The translations under genes were made by a program, and so were the position numbers. From assembly GCF_001690185.1 (NCBI RefSeq), contig NZ_LZGN01000022.1, positions 1-64,000 on the forward strand: a stretch of 64,000 nucleotides of DNA, written 5' to 3'. The DNA is from Gilliamella sp. wkB308 (GTDB lineage: Bacteria > Pseudomonadota > Gammaproteobacteria > Enterobacterales > Orbaceae). A model generated the notes under the pieces. That model had not been told where the DNA came from. It ran no database searches and worked only from the letters and a program-made list of their open reading frames with translations. Below, piece after piece: positions 36,018-45,957 of the stretch. The stretch's first letter is position 1. Each line of letters starts with the position of its first letter.

Positions 36018-36043
36018 AGTAGGCGATATGGAAGTCGCCTACT
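36018..36043 (+). terminator. Hairpin after mgtA
   Basis: AGTAGGCGA and TCGCCTACT pair perfectly across 8 nt; it has no T-tract on the plus strand, so termination is uncertain. Between here and 36214 lies a second stem, GTATTTT/AAAATAC (near 36112-36129). Confidence 0.45.
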
Positions 36044-36214
36044 AAATAACCAAAAAAATTGGTAATACCGTTAATTTATGCTAAAGTAACTACCATTATT
36101 GGAAATGGTGAGTATTTTATACAAAATACCTGATAAGGATATTGCTAGTCACTCTTTAAAAATTCCATACATTTTCGTGGTGTGATAACTATAACAAAAA
36201 GAGGAAATTAAAAT

Positions 36215-36286
36215 ATGAAAACTCCACATAAAAATATTATCGTATTGATTAAAAATCGTAAAAAAAGAACAACAAAAGAACAATAA
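36215..36286 (+). CDS. 23-codon basic peptide ORF
   Basis: ATG 36215 follows GAGGAAA at 8-9 bp spacing, and the frame encodes 23 residues with ten Lys/Arg ('MKTPHKNIIVLIKNRKKRTT' and on), ending TAA at 36284. A transcription terminator lies 60 bp later, and a structured leader precedes it. It is too short to be found by ordinary gene callers. A small ribosome-associated or membrane-active peptide is possible; nothing decides. Confidence 0.4.
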   Translation: MKTPHKNIIVLIKNRKKRTTKEQ

Positions 36287-36345
36287 ACAAGTAAAAATTC
36301 GCTTTATTGTTAAATTTTTTAGTTTTTGTTTTATCCATTATCATC

Positions 36346-36372
36346 ATAAACCCCTTGTTTGGGGTTTATTTA
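36346..36372. terminator. Terminator, usable on both strands
   Basis: ATAAACCCC (36346-36354), loop TTGTTT, GGGGTTTAT (36361-36369), followed by TTTATATTT. It closes the small-peptide transcript on the plus strand and may also serve ydcH on the minus strand. Confidence 0.7.
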
Positions 36373-36477
36373 TATTTATTGCCTTTGATAAAAGCACCGA
36401 CATCAACATTGTTTTCTAAGCACAAATTTATTGAATAACGATTGACTAATACGCTATTGATGTTTTTTATCCCGTAT

Positions 36478-36690
36478 TTATGCCTGATTTTTTAAGATTG
36501 TGTGTATTTCATCTTTGAGTTTAAGTTTCTGTTTTTTTAAGTTTTCGATAGTTTCGGATGTGTCGATTTCAATACCTGACTCAATGTTTTTGATTTTTTG
36601 ATCCAAAGCATTATGTTGATCAAATAATTTTTGAAATCGTAAATCTGTATTTTTTAATTTTGAAATTAATTCTCGATATTCTGGAAACAT
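36478..36690 (-). CDS. ydcH: YdcH family protein (DUF465)
   Basis: This 70-aa helical protein starts 'MFPEYRELISKLK' and has 'LFDQHNALDQKIKNIE' and 'LKKQKLKLKDEIHTIL', the full DUF465 pattern of E. coli YdcH. The role is unknown. The ATG follows 'ggagcc'-type purine-rich sequence (on the minus strand 'aaggagccact'). It is divergent from yjgR. Confidence 0.92.
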   Translation of the reverse strand: MFPEYRELISKLKNTDLRFQKLFDQHNALDQKIKNIESGIEIDTSETIENLKKQKLKLKDEIHTILKNQA

Positions 36691-36795
36691 AGTGGCTCCT
36701 TATGTTGGCTAATGAATGGTTAAATCATCGATATTGCATTCTTAGCTTACAATATTACTGATTGTTTTAATAGCAATTTAATGAGGATTTAATGT

Positions 36796-38310
36796 ATGAG
36801 TGAATCTATCGTTATAGCCAAAAGCAATGGCAAGGATTTATCTATTATCAGCGCATTAGCCAATCGTCATGGTCTTATTTCTGGTGCAACAGGTACCGGT
36901 AAAACAGTAACGCTTCAAAAAATGGCAGAGAGTTTTTCTCATATTGGTGTACCGGTATTTTTGGCTGATGTTAAAGGGGATCTAACCGGTTTGGGTGAGA
37001 AAGGGATTTTAACAGATAAACTTAACGCACGACTAACAAGCATTGGGGTAACTGATTGGCAACCTGAAGCCTCGCCCATTGAACTGTGGGATGTGTTTGC
37101 CGAAAAAGGGATTCCGGTGCGAAGTACCGTTTCGGATATTGGTCCAATTTTATTAGCACGATTATTAAATCTTAATGATATTCAATCAGATGTATTACAA
37201 CTGGTATTTAAAATTGCCGATGACAATAATCTTTTATTACTGGATTTTAAAGATTTACGAGCCTTAGTGCAGTTAATTGGTGATAATGCAAAAAAATTTA
37301 CGTCTGAATACGGCAATATTTCCTTATCGTCGATTGGTGCCATACAACGCAGTTTATTATCGCTTGATCAAGAAGGGGCTGAATATTTTTTAGGTGAACC
37401 TATGCTTGATATTCAAGATTTAATGAAGACCGATGCCAACGGTCGAGGCATGATCAATATTTTAGCTGCCGATAAATTATATAACTCACCTAAATTGTAT
37501 TCTGTTTTTTTGTTGTGGTTGCTGTCAGAACTGTTTGAGCATATGCCTGAAATTGGTGATCCTGATAAACCTAAATTAGTGTTTTTTTTTGATGAAGCGC
37601 ATTTACTATTTAACGATATTACACCCGCTTTATTACAAAAAATTGAGCAGGTAGTCAGACTGATTCGCTCTAAAGGCGTTGGTATCTATTTTGTTACCCA
37701 AAATCCTACCGATATTCCCGATACCGTTCTTGGTCAGCTTGGCAATCGTGTCCAACATGCGCTTAGGGCATTTACGCCTAAAGATCAAAAGGCAGTAAAA
37801 GCCGCAGCTCAAACTATGCGAGCTAATCCTAATTTAGATACTGAAAAAGTGATTATGGAATTAGCCGTCGGCGAAGCCTTAATTTCGTTCTTAGATGAGA
37901 AAGGGCGTCCTAATATGGTCGAGCGGGGTTTTGTTATCGCTCCAAATTCTAAAATTGGTCCAATTACACCTGAAAAAATTCCTGAGATTATTAAACAATC
38001 GCTATTTTATGATAAATATGCTAAAACTGTCGATCGGCAATCCGCTTATGAGAAAATAAAAGCAGGATTTTCATTGGATAATTCAGCTAATACTCAATCA
38101 GCTGATGATGATAATTCAACAGAACCAGCTGAGAAATCCAGTGGTGGTTGGTTAGATATGTTAAGTTCGCTGTTTTTTGGTCATAAAGGTCCAAGAGGTG
38201 GGCAGCAAGATGGTTTTGCGCAGAAAGTTGCTCGAAGCGCAACGCGTCAAGTAGCCAATGAAATCGGTCGACGAATTACTCGTGGCATTTTAGGTGGATT
38301 TAAACGATAA
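36796..38310 (+). CDS. yjgR: YjgR, HerA-like ATPase (DUF853)
   Basis: A cytoplasmic ATPase of the FtsK/HerA superfamily; cellular role not settled. Walker A is '[12 protein letters not shown]' near residues 35-45, Walker B '[13 protein letters not shown]', with '[12 protein letters not shown]'-like sequence after Walker A. Arg-rich segments ('[20 protein letters not shown]') follow. The C-terminus has the Gly-rich '[13 protein letters not shown]' and the basic '[13 protein letters not shown]'. The 504-aa length is typical. GAGGA precedes the ATG. Confidence 0.92.
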   Translation: MSESIVIAKSNGKDLSIISALANRHGLISGATGTGKTVTLQKMAESFSHIGVPVFLADVKGDLTGLGEKGILTDKLNARLTSIGVTDWQPEASPIELWDVFAEKGIPVRSTVSDIGPILLARLLNLNDIQSDVLQLVFKIADDNNLLLLDFKDLRALVQLIGDNAKKFTSEYGNISLSSIGAIQRSLLSLDQEGAEYFLGEPMLDIQDLMKTDANGRGMINILAADKLYNSPKLYSVFLLWLLSELFEHMPEIGDPDKPKLVFFFDEAHLLFNDITPALLQKIEQVVRLIRSKGVGIYFVTQNPTDIPDTVLGQLGNRVQHALRAFTPKDQKAVKAAAQTMRANPNLDTEKVIMELAVGEALISFLDEKGRPNMVERGFVIAPNSKIGPITPEKIPEIIKQSLFYDKYAKTVDRQSAYEKIKAGFSLDNSANTQSADDDNSTEPAEKSSGGWLDMLSSLFFGHKGPRGGQQDGFAQKVARSATRQVANEIGRRITRGILGGFKR

Positions 38311-38380
38311 ACCCATTGGTCTTATGTTTATCGTATCAAAACTTAATCGAATATAAAACAGCAAAATAGGAGTGTTTGCA

Positions 38381-39463
38381 ATGTTTAAATTGTTTGTGGA
38401 ATGGTATAAAAGACGATTCAGTGATCCGCATGTGGTATCGTTGATAGTGGTTTTAGTCTTCCTGTTTTTAATTATATATTTTTTTAATAAAATTCTTTTA
38501 CCTGTTTTCATTGCAATTGTGCTTTCCTATTTGCTTGATACACCAGTCAATTTTTTGCATCGAAAGGGCATTCCACGCACTTTTGCGGTTATCATTGTAT
38601 TACTCATTTTTCTGCTTGTTGTTTTAGCTTGTTTTATGATTCTGGTACCTTTAGTTTGGCAACAAAGTATTAGTTTGATAACCAATATTCCAAACATGCT
38701 CAATTTTGCTAATAAGTTTTTGACATCATTGCCAGAACATTACCCCGAATTGATTGATGTTGGATTATTTGATTCTATTATTCAAGGTATCACTAGCAGA
38801 GTCGTGCAAACCGGTAATTCGTTATTACAATTCTCGATTGTTTCCCTGTTTGGACTTGTTTCAGTTGCAATAAATGCCGTGCTAGTACCCATTATGATGT
38901 TTTTCTTTTTGAAAGATAAAGCAAAAATATGGGGATATTGTTCCCGTATTCTGCCTAAAAATCGAGGTGTGTTAAATAAAGTCGCCGCGGAAATGGATAT
39001 GCAAATTGCTAACTATATTGTAGGCAATGTTTTGCATATTCTTATTCTTGGTGTTAGCGTGTATATTCCATTTTGGTTTTTTGGTTTAGATTATGGATTA
39101 TTATTGGCCGTGATTGTTGGGTTTTCGGTGCTGATTCCTTATATTGGGATTATTATTTCAAGTATTCCGGTTATTCTTATTGCACTGTTCCAATGGGGAA
39201 TCAGTCCAGAATTTGGGTATTTGATGTTCTTTTATGTGCTTATTCAGGCTTTAGACGGTAATTTGTTAGTTCCTTGCCTGTTTTCCGAAAAATTGAATCT
39301 TCACCCGTTAGTTATTATTTTAGCGGTGATTGTATTTGGTGGATTATGGGGATTTTGGGGAATATTTTTTGCTATCCCACTCGCCACTTTAGTCAAAGCA
39401 ATTATTAATGCTTGGCCAAATCCGGGTGAGATAAATAGTTTAGATAAAGTAAAAGCAGATTAG
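38381..39463 (+). CDS. perM: PerM-type membrane protein, AI-2E/permease family (YfgO)
   Basis: This 360-aa inner-membrane protein has about eight hydrophobic segments, with 'RKGIPRTFAVIIVLLIFLL', 'FFFLKDKAKIWGYC', 'ILPKNRGVLNKVAAEMDMQI' and a C-terminal 'LNLHPLVIILAVIVFGGLWG' typical of the PerM/TqsA family. ATG 38381 has AGGAG 8 bp upstream; a GTG three codons earlier overlaps that site and is rejected. The family includes AI-2 exporters, but for PerM the substrate is unknown. It converges with bcp, as the two are neighbours in E. coli. Confidence 0.88.
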   Translation: MFKLFVEWYKRRFSDPHVVSLIVVLVFLFLIIYFFNKILLPVFIAIVLSYLLDTPVNFLHRKGIPRTFAVIIVLLIFLLVVLACFMILVPLVWQQSISLITNIPNMLNFANKFLTSLPEHYPELIDVGLFDSIIQGITSRVVQTGNSLLQFSIVSLFGLVSVAINAVLVPIMMFFFLKDKAKIWGYCSRILPKNRGVLNKVAAEMDMQIANYIVGNVLHILILGVSVYIPFWFFGLDYGLLLAVIVGFSVLIPYIGIIISSIPVILIALFQWGISPEFGYLMFFYVLIQALDGNLLVPCLFSEKLNLHPLVIILAVIVFGGLWGFWGIFFAIPLATLVKAIINAWPNPGEINSLDKVKAD

Positions 39464-39480
39464 GTTAATCTGCTTTTAGG
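39451..39480. terminator. Bidirectional hairpin between perM and bcp
   Basis: AAAAGCAGATTA and TAATCTGCTTTT (39451-39462 and 39466-39477) form a 12-bp stem that includes the perM stop codon. The A- and T-tracts on the two sides allow use by both converging genes. Confidence 0.8.
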
Positions 39481-39484
39481 ATAT

Positions 39485-39961
39485 CTATTTTGAGTGGTTT
39501 TTGAGGTAATCTAAAACCACTTCATGATGATTACTGGTTTTGAAATCGTCAAAGACTTTTTCGATTTTTCCATCAGTCCCAATTAAGAAACTAATACGGT
39601 GAATGCCGTCATAGGTTTTTCCCATAAACTCCTTTTCACCCCATGTGCCAAAAGCTTCACATAATTCATGATTTTCATCAGAAAGTAACGTAAAGTTTAA
39701 TAATTCTTTTTCTGAAAATCTTGATAGCTTTTCTGGCTTATCTGTACTAATGCCAATGATTACCACATTATATTTTTTGAGGTCATCAGCACAATCCCGT
39801 AAATTACAAGCTTGAACTGTACAGCCAGGTGTCATGGCTTTGGGATAGAAATAGATTAACATACGTTGACCTTTAAAGTCTTTAGAGCTTATTAGCTCTC
39901 CATCTTGGTCAGGCAACGAAAATTGAGGTGCTTTTTCACCTTCTTTAAGTGGATTAACCAT
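39485..39961 (-). CDS. bcp: Thioredoxin-dependent thiol peroxidase Bcp
   Basis: This peroxiredoxin reduces peroxides in the cytoplasm with thioredoxin. The 158-aa protein has the thioredoxin fold with 'YFYPKAMTPGCTVQACNLRD': peroxidatic Cys47 and resolving Cys52 in the atypical 2-Cys arrangement of Bcp. 'VVIGISTDKPEKL' and 'FGTWGEKEFMGKTYDGIHR' are family landmarks. Confidence 0.95.
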   Translation of the reverse strand: MVNPLKEGEKAPQFSLPDQDGELISSKDFKGQRMLIYFYPKAMTPGCTVQACNLRDCADDLKKYNVVIIGISTDKPEKLSRFSEKELLNFTLLSDENHELCEAFGTWGEKEFMGKTYDGIHRISFLIGTDGKIEKVFDDFKTSNHHEVVLDYLKNHSK

Positions 39962-40032
39962 AAATTAATTACCTATGTTAATAGTTTAATATTTTAATTC
40001 GCTAATGGTATCAAAAACTTTGTGTCATCAAT

Positions 40033-41328
40033 TTAACTTATCTTACTAAAAAAACGACTTGCTGCATCAATAGTATGATTGATTTCTTTATCTGTGTGCA
40101 TAAGTGACATGAAACCTGCTTCAAAAGCTGATGGTGCAAAGTAAACACCTTCAGTGAGCATATGATGATAGAATTTTTTGAATAATTCAATATCACAATT
40201 CATTACATCTTGATAACTGCTTACTTCGGAAGCATTTGTAAAGAAAATTCCGAACATCGCACCCGCTTGATTGACCGCAAAAGGAACTTTATGCTGTCTG
40301 GCAGCGGATAAAAGTCCATTTGTTAGCGTTTTGGTTTTTTCCTCTAATTCTTGATAAATACCTACATCCATCAATTTGGTTAAGGTTGCATAACCGGCTG
40401 CCATGGCAACAGGATTACCTGAAAGCGTGCCAGCTTGATAAATTGGTCCAGTTGGCGCTAATTGTTGCATGATATCTGCACGTCCACCAAATGCGCCCAC
40501 AGGCATTCCTCCACCAATGATTTTACCTAGGCAAGTCAAATCGGGGACAATGTCATAATAATCTTGCGCTCCACCTAGTGCTACCCTGAATCCTGTCATC
40601 ACCTCATCAATAATTAACAATGCCCCATATTCATCACAAAGTGTTCTTAGTCCTTGTAAAAACGATTTTTTAGCAGGGATGCAATTCATATTACCTGCAA
40701 CAGGCTCGATAATAATCGCTGCAATTTCATTTGGGTATTGTTCAAATTGTTTTTTAACTGATTCAAGGTTGTTATAATCGCACACTAAAGTATGCTTAAC
40801 AAAATCATTAGGAACGCCGGGTGACGTTGGATGTCCAAAAGTAAGGGCACCTGATCCTGCTTTTACCAATAGATAATCAGCATGACCATGATAGCATCCT
40901 TCAAATTTAATGATTTTATCACGCCCGGTAAAACCCCGTGCCACGCGTATTGCACTCATGGTTGCTTCGGTACCTGAGTTGACCATGCGTAGCATCTCAA
41001 TCGATGGCATAAGTTCAGTGACCAAATTGGCGACTTTGGTTTCAATTTCGGTTGGCGCACCAAAACTGAGTCCATTACGAACTGCATGAATGACAGCATC
41101 AGCCACGTCTGGATCATTGTGTCCAAGAATCATTGGTCCCCAAGAACCTACATAATCGATATAGGCTTTTTCATCAACGTCATAAATATAAGCACCGTTG
41201 GCACGTTCAATAAATAAGGGTATTCCACCCACGCCATTAAAAGCCCGTACCGGTGAATTCACGCCACCAGGTAAAACGGATAAAGCTTGATGAAAGAATA
41301 TTTCGGATTTTAATGATTTTGTAAACAT
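40033..41328 (-). CDS. hemL: Glutamate-1-semialdehyde 2,1-aminomutase HemL
   Basis: HemL makes 5-aminolevulinate from glutamate-1-semialdehyde, with PLP, in tetrapyrrole synthesis. The protein has '[12 protein letters not shown]' near the N-terminus, '[16 protein letters not shown]', '[16 protein letters not shown]', '[13 protein letters not shown]' and the PLP lysine in '[16 protein letters not shown]' (Lys269 from this start). I start at Met 41328 (431 aa, normal length); an upstream in-frame ATG (41370) would add 14 residues not expected in the family. It diverges from erpA, as in relatives of E. coli. Confidence 0.93.
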   Translation of the reverse strand: MFTKSLKSEIFFHQALSVLPGGVNSPVRAFNGVGGIPLFIERANGAYIYDVDEKAYIDYVGSWGPMILGHNDPDVADAVIHAVRNGLSFGAPTEIETKVANLVTELMPSIEMLRMVNSGTEATMSAIRVARGFTGRDKIIKFEGCYHGHADYLLVKAGSGALTFGHPTSPGVPNDFVKHTLVCDYNNLESVKKQFEQYPNEIAAIIIEPVAGNMNCIPAKKSFLQGLRTLCDEYGALLIIDEVMTGFRVALGGAQDYYDIVPDLTCLGKIIGGGMPVGAFGGRADIMQQLAPTGPIYQAGTLSGNPVAMAAGYATLTKLMDVGIYQELEEKTKTLTNGLLSAARQHKVPFAVNQAGAMFGIFFTNASEVSSYQDVMNCDIELFKKFYHHMLTEGVYFAPSAFEAGFMSLMHTDKEINHTIDAASRFFSKIS

Positions 41329-41427
41329 ATGTTGAATTCTCTTTGAAGAAATATGGTGGTATTTATTCATAGTTTCAAACTTATTTCAAGCAACTAAACA
41401 AAAATTTAAATAATAGAATTTTTCATT

Positions 41428-41457
41428 TTGTAATTTCTTTTTTACACAGTATATAAT
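41428..41457 (+). promoter_or_regulatory. Predicted promoter of erpA
   Basis: TTGTAA (41428-41433), 18-bp spacer, TATAAT (41452-41457); transcription start near 41464, about 22 bp before the ATG. Confidence 0.5.
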
Positions 41458-41485
41458 AAACAGATTAAGACAGTAGGAGAATAAA

Positions 41486-41824
41486 ATGGGCAATGCTTTA
41501 CCAATTAACTTTACTGATGCTGCAGCGAATAAAGTAAAAGCATTAGTCACCGAAGAAGAAAACCCAAATCTTAAATTAAGGGTTTATATCACAGGTGGGG
41601 GATGTAGTGGATTTCAATATGGGTTTACTTTTGACGAAAAAGTAAACGAAGATGATTTAGCCATAGAAAAAAATGGGGTATCGTTAGTTATCGATCCCAT
41701 GAGTTTACAATATTTAGTTGGCGGTACCATTGATTATGTAGAAGGATTACAAGGCTCACGTTTTGTGGTTGATAATCCTAATGCAACAACGACTTGTGGT
41801 TGTGGTTCTTCATTTAGTGTTTAA
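41486..41824 (+). CDS. erpA: Iron-sulfur cluster insertion protein ErpA
   Basis: This A-type carrier delivers Fe-S clusters to apoproteins, including those of isoprenoid synthesis and respiration. The 112-aa protein has the A-type fold with Cys40 in '[11 protein letters not shown]' and Cys104/Cys106 in '[10 protein letters not shown]', the three cluster ligands. '[11 protein letters not shown]' distinguishes ErpA from IscA. AGGAG precedes the ATG. A GC-rich hairpin CAGACCCA/TGGGTCTG follows at 41829-41851. Confidence 0.95.
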   Translation: MGNALPINFTDAAANKVKALVTEEENPNLKLRVYITGGGCSGFQYGFTFDEKVNEDDLAIEKNGVSLVIDPMSLQYLVGGTIDYVEGLQGSRFVVDNPNATTTCGCGSSFSV

Positions 41825-41828
41825 TCTT

Positions 41829-41851
41829 CAGACCCAAAAATCTTGGGTCTG
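41829..41851 (+). terminator. Hairpin after erpA
   Basis: CAGACCCA, loop AAAATCT, TGGGTCTG; a strong stem with a poor T-tract ('cgttct'). The following stretch 41852-42222 is AT-rich with no gene visible on either strand. Confidence 0.5.
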
Positions 41852-42222
41852 CGTTCTAAGCAAAAATTCATTTTAGACTTGTGAATATCATAGATAAAAG
41901 TCACGACAATAACATTTCCTTACTAAACTAATCTTGTCACCAAAAAGTTCAATTATAGCGCTATTTTTTCAGCATACTTTGCCGTTAGCTACTTATCCAT
42001 TAAAACAGTATGGATGATTATATTATTTTTGTTCTGGCAGTGAATCTGACTTATCTAAAAATTGAATTTTATTAGACAACTAAAAAACAACTTTAATTAA
42101 ATGATTGATAAGGTTTTTTAGTAAAAGGTTGATACAGGTTAGTAATAACATGCGTACAAGGTATTGTTAATACAGTGATAAAATAAGTCGATGAGAGAAG
42201 GATAAAAAAAGAAAGATAAAAG

Positions 42223-42310
42223 TGGTGCCCGGGGCGAGACTTGAACTCGCACGGCCAAAAAGGCCGAGGGATTTTAAATCCCTTGTGTCTACCGATTTCA
42301 CCACCCGGGC
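42223..42310 (-). tRNA. tRNA-Leu (anticodon TAA)
   Basis: This class II tRNA of 88 nt has the acceptor GCCCGGG/CCCGGGC, anticodon stem AGGGA/TCCCT with loop TTTAAAA, so anticodon TAA (plus-strand 42274-42276), a long variable arm (CGGCC/GGCCG type), and encoded CCA (42223-42225). It reads UUA, the main Leu codon of AT-rich genomes. Confidence 0.97.
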
Positions 42311-42354
42311 TCAAAACGAATTCGTTAAAAGTAAATGCGTTTCGAATGCAGTGC

Positions 42355-42382
42355 ATTTTACCCATCTTAATTTCTACGTCAA
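42355..42382 (-). promoter_or_regulatory. Predicted promoter of tRNA-Leu
   Basis: On the minus strand: TTGACG (42382-42377), 16-bp spacer, TAAAAT (42360-42355), about 45 bp before the tRNA. Confidence 0.6.
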
Positions 42383-42514
42383 TAGAAAATTAAAAAAAAT
42401 TGATTAACCGCTCAATGTTTATCATATTTCTGTTTTATTTTAGTCTGTTTCTCTATAATCTTATCGTTGCGTTATAGAATTATTCTATAAACGTTGGTCT
42501 TGATTAATTCCTTA

Positions 42515-42820
42515 TTAGGAATCTAATTTATTGGTGATCCACTTGACTAATTTCATTTTCCTTTCTCTTGAACAATAGACCCAATAACCTTTTATCACAG
42601 AAGGTATGGTTAGTTTTATCAGCCATCTGTCATCTTTTTCGATATCATTAGGAAGAACAATGTCCCGTAATACAATATCGATGTCTGAATTAAGTTTTTT
42701 TACAATCCAGTCTGATAACGTCATATTAGCTTTTTTGGCTAATTTTTTCCATTTTATAAATTTTTTTTTCTGGGTATGAAAACAAAAACTTATTTGTTTA
42801 GTGTTTGAATCAGTAAACAT
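42515..42820 (-). CDS. Hypothetical protein with RHH-like segment (101 aa)
   Basis: This small basic protein is not recognised. The part 'FHTQKKKFIKWKKLAKKANM' followed by 'TLSDWIVKKLNSD' (about 14-46) looks like the ribbon-helix-helix segment of MobC- or antitoxin-type proteins. A second half 'KGYWVYCSRERKMKLVKWIT' echoes the first, as in an internal repeat. AGGAAAG lies before the ATG. It stands alone between tRNA-Leu and a long non-coding stretch, so it may be an accessory relic. Confidence 0.45.
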   Translation of the reverse strand: MFTDSNTKQISFCFHTQKKKFIKWKKLAKKANMTLSDWIVKKLNSDIDIVLRDIVLPNDIEKDDRWLIKLTIPSVIKGYWVYCSRERKMKLVKWITNKLDS

Positions 42821-43588
42821 ATTTCTTTCCTGTTAAAACTTTATTAATTTTAAGATTTTAACCTCTATTCCTTAATAGATTAACGCATGCTAGGTTAAGA
42901 TTTTATTGTTGAGATTATTTTTTGATTTTAATGGCATTAAATTGATGCTTAAATAACAACAATTACTTGTCATTTGACTGGGTTCGATCAACTTGAGGAA
43001 CAACCAAGGATATTTACTCCATTAACATTTGATGTCATTTATTAATTTGAATCCTCTGTTCAATGAGTAAAGCCATACATGATGTCATATTTTATGGTTT
43101 GTATTTATAACAAACTGCTTACCCGTCTAAGTATATTGTCATTCACCTTTTTTATAATGACATGAATATCAATTAATACTTAATCAATTATTATGCATGA
43201 TTAAAATAATCGGTTTAGCATTATTTCTGATTTTTCTCATTTAATCAAATTTATTTTGACAATTAATATTAGATGTTTTTACATGTAACTTATTGAATTA
43301 AGTAAAAATAAGTAAATGATTTTAATTTTTTATTTAAGAAATAAATAGAAAAGCAAATTTTCGATCTGGCTCAAAAACCGATATTTATCGAATTCATCAG
43401 ACAACATTCTAGCTAGGCTTAAGATAAGCGAAGCGTTCTAATATTCCTTAATTGTATTTATCAAACTGTCTATCTTCTATGTGGCATAACATGATTAGAT
43501 CATGACACTTAGTTTTAATATTAAGTTCAAATTTTTCATGATTATTAAAAAAATTAAATTGGTAAATTCACTTTTCTTTTTTATTTTA
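42821..43588. other. Long AT-rich stretch without genes upstream of hcp
   Basis: About 770 bp with no ORF above ~40 codons, no tRNA and no clear terminator. Only the regulatory region of hcp at its right end is interpretable. It may be decayed DNA. Confidence 0.6.
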
Positions 43589-43611
43589 AACATGTATTTT
43601 ATATACCTGTT
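43589..43611 (+). promoter_or_regulatory. NsrR-type operator before hcp
   Basis: The inverted repeat AACATGTAT - N5 - ATACCTGTT has arms that agree at 8 of 9 positions and match about 16 of 22 positions of the NsrR consensus (AAGATGCATTT and its mirror). It lies 31 bp before the hcp start, and nsrR itself is the gene after hcp, which makes NsrR the likely binder. Confidence 0.7.
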
Positions 43612-43641
43612 TTAGTAAGAGGAAAGAAAACAGGAGTAATA

Positions 43642-45312
43642 ATGTTTTGTATTCAATGTGAGCAAACAATAATAAAATCAAATGAAAAAGGGTGTAGTTA
43701 TTCTAAAGGAATGTGTGGTAAAACAGCAGAAGTTTCTGATCTTCAAGATGTTTTAGTCGCCAGTTTGCAAAAGGTTTCATTTTGGGCTGCCATTTGTCGT
43801 AGACATGACATTGTGGATAGACAGATTGATAGATGGTGTGCACAAACATTTTTCTCAACCTTAACTAATGTGAATTTTGATGCAGACAGAATGTTGGCGT
43901 ATCTTGCAGAAGCCGATATCTATTCTCAAAAATTAGAACAGCTTGCCAAAGTTGCTGTACGACAATTTAATGAACATTTACCTGCGTTAACCTATGTAGC
44001 CCAATTAAATTTTCCTAAAACTAAGCAAGAATTATTGGATTTTTCTTCTTTAGTCATGTTGAAGCAAGACCAAGATAAAGTCGGAAAGGATGTCATTGGA
44101 CTGCGCTTATTGGCACTATATGGATTGAAAGGGGCGGCTGCTTATATGGAACACGCAGCAGTTTTAGGGCAATTTAACCAAGATATTTATACCGAATATC
44201 ATGAAATGATGAGTTATCTTGGTGATAATCCATCTGATATCAATAAATTATTTCAATTATCCATGCAAATAGGACAATTGAATTATAAAGTAATGGGAAT
44301 GTTAGATGCCGGCGCTACCAATACATTTGGCGATCCTATCCCGACTAAAGTCAATACAAGACCTGTTGCAGGTAAATGTATTCTTGTCTCTGGTCACGAT
44401 TTTCATGATTTGCGTTTGATATTAGAACAGACTCAAGATAAAGGCATTAATGTGTATACACACGGTGAAATGTTACCGGCTCATGCTTATCCAGAATTAA
44501 AAAAATATTCACATCTAGTTGGAAATTACGGTACAGCTTGGCAAAATCAACAGACAGAATTTGCTAAATTCCCCGGCGCTATCGTCATGACATCTAACTG
44601 TATTATTAATCCTTTTACTAAAGGCTATGCAGAGCGCATCTTTACCCGAAGCATGGTAGGTTGGCCAGGTGTCACGCATATTGAAACAGATGATTTTAGT
44701 CCCGTTATAGAGTGTGCGTTGAATCAACCCGGATTTGATTACACGGAATTAGAGCATTTTATTACTGTCGGCTTTGCACGTAATACTTTATTAAATGTAG
44801 CCCCAACAGTTGTCGAACAAGTCAAAGCAGGCAATATCAAGCATTTCTTCTTAATTGGTGGATGTGACGGCAGTAAAAGTGAACGGCATTATTATACCGA
44901 AATGGCAAATCAAGTCCCTAATGATAGTGTTATTTTAACTTTAGGTTGTGGTAAATATCGATTTAATATGCAAAATTTCGGCAATATTAACGGTATTCCT
45001 CGATTAATTGATATTGGGCAATGTAATGATGCTTATTCCGCAGTGCAATTAGCATTGGCGTTGGTTGAAGCTTTTGGATGTGGCGTGAATGAATTACCAT
45101 TAACATTAGTTTTATCATGGTTTGAACAGAAAGCCATTGTTATATTATTGACATTATTATCGCTTGGTATCAAGGGGATTTATGCAGGGCCTTCAATGCC
45201 TGAATTTTTAACCGACAATATATTGACTATTTTACAAGATAAATTTGATCTTCGTATGACTTCTCAAGTCAGTAAAGATCTGAATCAAATACTAAATTAT
45301 TGCGCAGCATAA
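43642..45312 (+). CDS. hcp: Hydroxylamine reductase / hybrid-cluster protein Hcp
   Basis: Hcp reduces NO or hydroxylamine and guards against nitrosative stress. The 556-aa protein has the N-terminal cluster ligands Cys3, Cys6, Cys18 and Cys25 ('FCIQCEQT', '[14 protein letters not shown]') and '[14 protein letters not shown]', '[17 protein letters not shown]', '[19 protein letters not shown]', '[10 protein letters not shown]' with hybrid-cluster ligands. 'aggag' precedes the ATG. No hcr reductase gene follows, unlike E. coli, so another electron donor must serve. Confidence 0.95.
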   Translation: MFCIQCEQTIIKSNEKGCSYSKGMCGKTAEVSDLQDVLVASLQKVSFWAAICRRHDIVDRQIDRWCAQTFFSTLTNVNFDADRMLAYLAEADIYSQKLEQLAKVAVRQFNEHLPALTYVAQLNFPKTKQELLDFSSLVMLKQDQDKVGKDVIGLRLLALYGLKGAAAYMEHAAVLGQFNQDIYTEYHEMMSYLGDNPSDINKLFQLSMQIGQLNYKVMGMLDAGATNTFGDPIPTKVNTRPVAGKCILVSGHDFHDLRLILEQTQDKGINVYTHGEMLPAHAYPELKKYSHLVGNYGTAWQNQQTEFAKFPGAIVMTSNCIINPFTKGYAERIFTRSMVGWPGVTHIETDDFSPVIECALNQPGFDYTELEHFITVGFARNTLLNVAPTVVEQVKAGNIKHFFLIGGCDGSKSERHYYTEMANQVPNDSVILTLGCGKYRFNMQNFGNINGIPRLIDIGQCNDAYSAVQLALALVEAFGCGVNELPLTLVLSWFEQKAIVILLTLLSLGIKGIYAGPSMPEFLTDNILTILQDKFDLRMTSQVSKDLNQILNYCAA

Positions 45313-45329
45313 CACAACTTAAATTGGAA

Positions 45330-45358
45330 GTTATCCTCATTTTGTTGATGAGGATAAC
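45330..45358 (+). terminator. Strong hairpin after hcp
   Basis: GTTATCCTCAT and ATGAGGATAAC pair perfectly (11 bp, loop of 7). No T-tract follows, so termination is likely partial or Rho-assisted. Confidence 0.5.
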
Positions 45359-45417
45359 ACCATGATAATTTAGTTTTTAACTTGGTAATAAAAATTCAAT
45401 TAGTCATAAAAAGAAGG

Positions 45418-45446
45418 TTAATTTAATCATTGATATTGCCTATAAT
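45418..45446 (+). promoter_or_regulatory. Predicted promoter of nsrR
   Basis: TTAATT (45418-45423), 17-bp spacer, TATAAT (45441-45446), about 40 bp before the start codon. The -35 is weak. Confidence 0.4.
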
Positions 45447-45485
45447 GTGAGATGATAAGTTTTTTTAAGTAGATAGGAAAAATCA

Positions 45486-45902
45486 GTGCAATTATCAAGT
45501 TTTACCGATTACAGTATACGTGTGCTTCTTTATTTATCCACGGTAAATGGTGATCAGCTAGTCAGTATCGCAGATATTAGTCATTATTTTAAAATTTCTA
45601 AAAATCATTTAGTTAAAGTCGTTTATAATTTAAGTAAATTAGGTTATGTCGAAACCAAGCAAGGAAAAAATGGTGGCATTAAATTAAAAATAGAAAAAAA
45701 ACAGATTAATATTGGTACTGTGGTTAGACAAATAGAACCGCTAAATCTTCTTAATTGCAGTTTATCATTTTGTCATATCAGTCCTGCTTGTCGTTTAAAA
45801 TACTATCTTTCGGATGCTAAAGAAGCATTTTTGAAAGAGCTTGAAAAGTACACGATAGAAGATATTGTGGATCCCAATATACAATTAACTAACTTTAACT
45901 AG
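45486..45902 (+). CDS. nsrR: Nitric-oxide-sensing repressor NsrR (Rrf2 family)
   Basis: NsrR holds an Fe-S cluster and loses DNA binding when NO attacks it. The 138-aa protein has an N-terminal winged helix ('FTDYSIRVLLYLS', 'ISKNHLVKVVYNLSKLGYVE', 'QGKNGGIKL') and the cluster ligands in 'NCSLSFCHISPACRLK', with the C-x4-C-x5-C spacing of E. coli NsrR (91, 96, 102). The start is GTG 45486; 'agg' lies a few bases upstream. The neighbouring hcp with an NsrR-type site completes a local sensor-effector pair. Confidence 0.93.
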   Translation: MQLSSFTDYSIRVLLYLSTVNGDQLVSIADISHYFKISKNHLVKVVYNLSKLGYVETKQGKNGGIKLKIEKKQINIGTVVRQIEPLNLLNCSLSFCHISPACRLKYYLSDAKEAFLKELEKYTIEDIVDPNIQLTNFN

Positions 45903-45957
45903 CAGGTTTAATTAGTTAAAGTTAATTTAATTAGGTGATTATTTTTTTAAGTGAGTT

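Noticed and set aside
41329-41370. Extended hemL N-terminus from ATG 41370
   Set aside because: It adds 14 residues not expected in HemL and has no ribosome site; Met 41328 gives the usual length.
42093-42407. Open frames across tRNA-Leu on both strands
   Set aside because: They read through a clear tRNA gene.
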